DNA of 64,000 nt from Daphnia pulex (Eukaryota > Arthropoda > Branchiopoda > Diplostraca > Daphniidae). Each line of letters starts with the position of its first letter. Positions within the stretch are counted from its first letter, which is position 1. Of the stretch, positions 61,901 to 64,000 are shown in pieces. The stretch spans positions 5,890,001 through 5,954,000 of the forward strand of contig NC_060020.1 of the NCBI RefSeq assembly GCF_021134715.1. Direction: 5' to 3'. The notes under the pieces are model-generated. The model was not told where the DNA came from and did no database searches. It worked only from the letters and a program-made list of their open reading frames with translations. The translations under genes were made by a program, and so were the position numbers.

Positions 61901-62429
61901 TAAGTCTGAAAAAGAAGAAAAACAAGTCAAGTCTCAGCATGGAAGTAACGCTGAGCTCACACAGCACACAAGTCTCGAAAAGCAATCACCCGATTTTCCC
62001 GGCTTCGACGCCGGCTATTTTTAGTTTGGCAGTTAACACGGTTCACTCCTCCTCCTCCTTCTGTCTTCTGACGTTCTACACGCGCGTCCGCCCCACGAAA
62101 AAAAGCTGTCGTTGTGTCAACCGGAAAGACAACTTTTTTTTTCTTTTTTATATTTTTCTTTTTACATTTTTGGATGTGTCCCCACTCTCCCGACTTTGAA
62201 TTGACTGTTTCCCGTTTCGGAAACCAATCGAAAAGAAAGAATTTCTCAATCCATCTTGTAGACGGCATTCAATCTCGGGATTCTTTTCATCCCGAATGTT
62301 TGCGTAGTAGGCCTCGACACTCTAGTGCTGCTGTCGCTTCGTCTGTATAGTTATGTTTCGGGGGGGGACTTTTGTGTGACACGTCGATATCTGCGGTGTA
62401 TAATTGATTATCTTTTTGTCTTTTTACAG
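58905..62429. other. MTA 3' UTR, spacer and upstream region of the FERM gene
   Basis: About 3.5 kb without a supported gene. It contains CT-rich and GA-rich tracts, no obvious AATAAA close after MTA, and a decayed-looking open stretch at 61193-61447 listed separately. The distal part should hold the promoter and leader exon(s) of the FERM gene, whose last leader acceptor is at 62429. Confidence 0.45.
61193..61447 (+). pseudogene. Possible decayed coding fragment
   Basis: One frame reads 85 codons with a single internal TGA near 61301. The peptide on both sides is protein-like (IESLFQVAIVGPGSVSPASL before the stop, QPDGDVYTITQQTIRSRIKP after it). No family recognised and no splice signals seen. 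It may be a mobile-element or gene remnant, or chance. Confidence 0.2.
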
Positions 62430-64000
62430 TTTGATTGTAGCAAGAAGGCTCATCACTAGCGGCTGAAAGAGAATTTCAGCCATGGATGGAACGACAAACG
62501 AGACCGGCCGGGGTGGCTCCTCTCCCAATCTCTCCAAGAGGTCGAGCAAGATTCTCGTCGTCCGTGTTCAGATGCTCGATGACACAATCACCATGTTTCA
62601 GATTCAGGTAAACGAGAAAAAATAAAAAAGAGTTCCCGACTTTCCCACCCTTGTCGAGACCACAAGCGTTCGACGGGGAAGAGGAAGTGTCGCCGGAGGA
62701 AGTTGGGAGGTCAAAGGGCTAATATCAGGACACTGGGGGGTGGAATGTATTAACGAACTTTTTTTTTTCTTTCTTTCTTCCCCCTCTTTCTTCACGTGGA
62801 GTTTGGTTATCCCTACTGTGTGTGCGGGCGCACGATCGTGTGTGTTAAGCACACTACCCAATTAAAATTTACCTCGCCTACCATACCCAATATGGAGTTT
62901 TCTCCTCACTTTTTTTTCATTTTTGAAAAGAAAAACCTGTCGAGTTTTTAAAACTCATCATGTGAAAATTCTTGATGCTTAAGAGTGTAAGATTGAACGC
63001 GGGAAACACCCATAAATTTCCACCCTTCTCCACCCTTGGTTTTGTGCCCCCTGGGCGGTGCACGTGATTCAGGTCGGATAAGCACGATACGGCGTTGGCA
63101 ACGGCCAGGGAATCCAGTGCAATCAAGGAAGTGTTGAAAATGGTGATTTCCTTCATGCGTTGAATCCAGCGTGCATGTCGATGCACGCGACAGGCTCCAT
63201 TTTCGGCTACCCCCATTGTTAAATACATTAAGAGATCGATACTATTGAGGGCGATGTAAAGCTTCTTCTTGATTAACTTTTGTTTTTTTCTTTGTTCTTT
63301 TAAATGAAACAGGCCAAAGCCATGGGCAGTGTGCTCTTTGAGCAGGTCTGTCAACAGGTGAATCTCTTGGAGTCCGACTACTTCGGATTGGAGTACACCA
63401 GTTCGGAGAACGTCAAATTTTGGCTCGACTTGGAGAAGCCAATGAATCGACAGCTGGAATTATCCCTGACTGACCCGCTCCTGCGTTTTGCCGTCAAGTT
63501 TTACGCTCCAGATCCCGCTCAGTTGGAGGAGGAATTCACTCGCTATCTCTTCTGTATGCAAATCAAACAGGATTTGGCTCAAGGCACTTTGCAATGCAAC
63601 GACAAGACGGCAGCTCTCATCGCATCATACCTGGTTCAAGGTGCGGCATCCCTACAACCCTGACCCCGCCCAAATGACGTGGCATTCAATTCGACGTTCT
63701 ATAAATAACATACATGTTTTGATATTGATTTCCGCTGCAGCTGAATGCGGCGATTACGTGGCAGAGGACTATCCCGATCACACGTATCTTTCGTCTTACA
63801 GATTTGTACCGCATCAGGATCCGGAACTTGAAAGGCGAATCATGGACAACCACAAAAAGCACATGTAAGTTTTATTACTCAATAAATGTCCTAACTATTA
63901 GTCGGTGCTGATTAAATGTGGGCCGGGGTGTTTCTCTAGTGGACAATCACCAGCCGAGGCAGATCTGAACCTCTTAGAAACGGCCAGGCGATGTGAACTC
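62430..64000 (+). CDS. FERM-domain protein, FARP/Cdep type (5' part, runs off the window)
   Basis: The last leader acceptor (TTTTTACAG) ends at 62429; the ATG is at 62482. Exons: coding 62482-62607, 63313-63640, 63741-63864, 63940 to beyond 64000. They join in frame. After a 22-residue polar start comes a FERM domain: F1 (KILVVRVQMLDD, ESDYFGLEYTS, WLDLEKP), then F2 (FYAPDPAQLEEEFTRYLF, IKQDLAQGTLQCND, AECGDY, IGQSPAEADLNLLETARRCE). The IKQDLAQG, CND and GQSPAE motifs fit FARP1/2 and fly Cdep, which add RhoGEF and PH domains further on and link membrane receptors to Rho-family signalling. Those domains would lie outside the window, so FRMD7 or another FERM family member is not excluded. Confidence 0.72.

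Noticed and set aside
1-64000. CRISPR arrays, bacterial operons, prophage or plasmid features
   Set aside because: The window is spliced eukaryotic DNA; no spaced direct-repeat arrays, Shine-Dalgarno-led gene strings or phage genes were seen.

Overview
This is nuclear DNA from an arthropod, most likely a cladoceran crustacean such as Daphnia. Genes are split into many short exons by introns mostly of 60-100 bp with clean GT/AG borders. The proteins read like arthropod orthologues of conserved animal genes. Intergenic DNA is rich in CT/GA and CA microsatellites. The species call is inference; no search was run. Exon borders below were read by eye from splice signals, and each chain was checked to stay in frame.

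Layout. (1) 1-10.6 kb, minus strand: the 3'-truncated end of a low-complexity nuclear protein gene (two coding exons, 5303-3303 and 1269-933), possibly a winged eye/BAHCC1/TNRC18 relative, with a probable 5' UTR exon near 10.15-10.59 kb. (2) 10.6-20.9 kb: about 10 kb without a recognisable gene, holding a short poly(A)-tailed retroposon. (3) 20.9-27.1 kb, plus strand: a membrane-anchored SDR9C-type dehydrogenase with a 5-kb first intron. (4) 28.7-41.4 kb, minus strand: three complete tandem copies of protein O-mannosyltransferase 2 (POMT2/twisted), 16 coding exons each, 727-728 residues each. (5) 42.4-43.4 kb: three identical tRNA-Gly(UCC) genes, minus strand. (6) 44.1-44.4 kb: a 273-bp element with perfect 113-bp inverted arms and an 8-bp target duplication, just upstream of (7) 44.8-49.0 kb, glucosidase II alpha (GANAB). 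(8) 49.7-52.5 kb, a tubulin-tyrosine-ligase-like gene with an N-terminal membrane anchor. (9) 53.1-54.1 kb, NUDT22. (10) 55.0-58.9 kb, MTA (NuRD subunit). (11) 62.4-64.0 kb, the 5' end of a FERM-domain gene of FARP/Cdep type, cut by the window end.

Functionally, four neighbouring genes act on glycoproteins in the endoplasmic reticulum: three POMT2 copies (O-mannosylation) and GANAB (N-glycan glucose trimming). Two others are chromatin proteins (MTA, and perhaps the first gene). Animals have no operons of this kind, so the adjacency need not mean co-regulation. The points most worth a second look are the POMT2 triplication, the very young hairpin element at the GANAB promoter, two phase-neutral optional exons in GANAB, and the predicted lumenal TTL-like enzyme.
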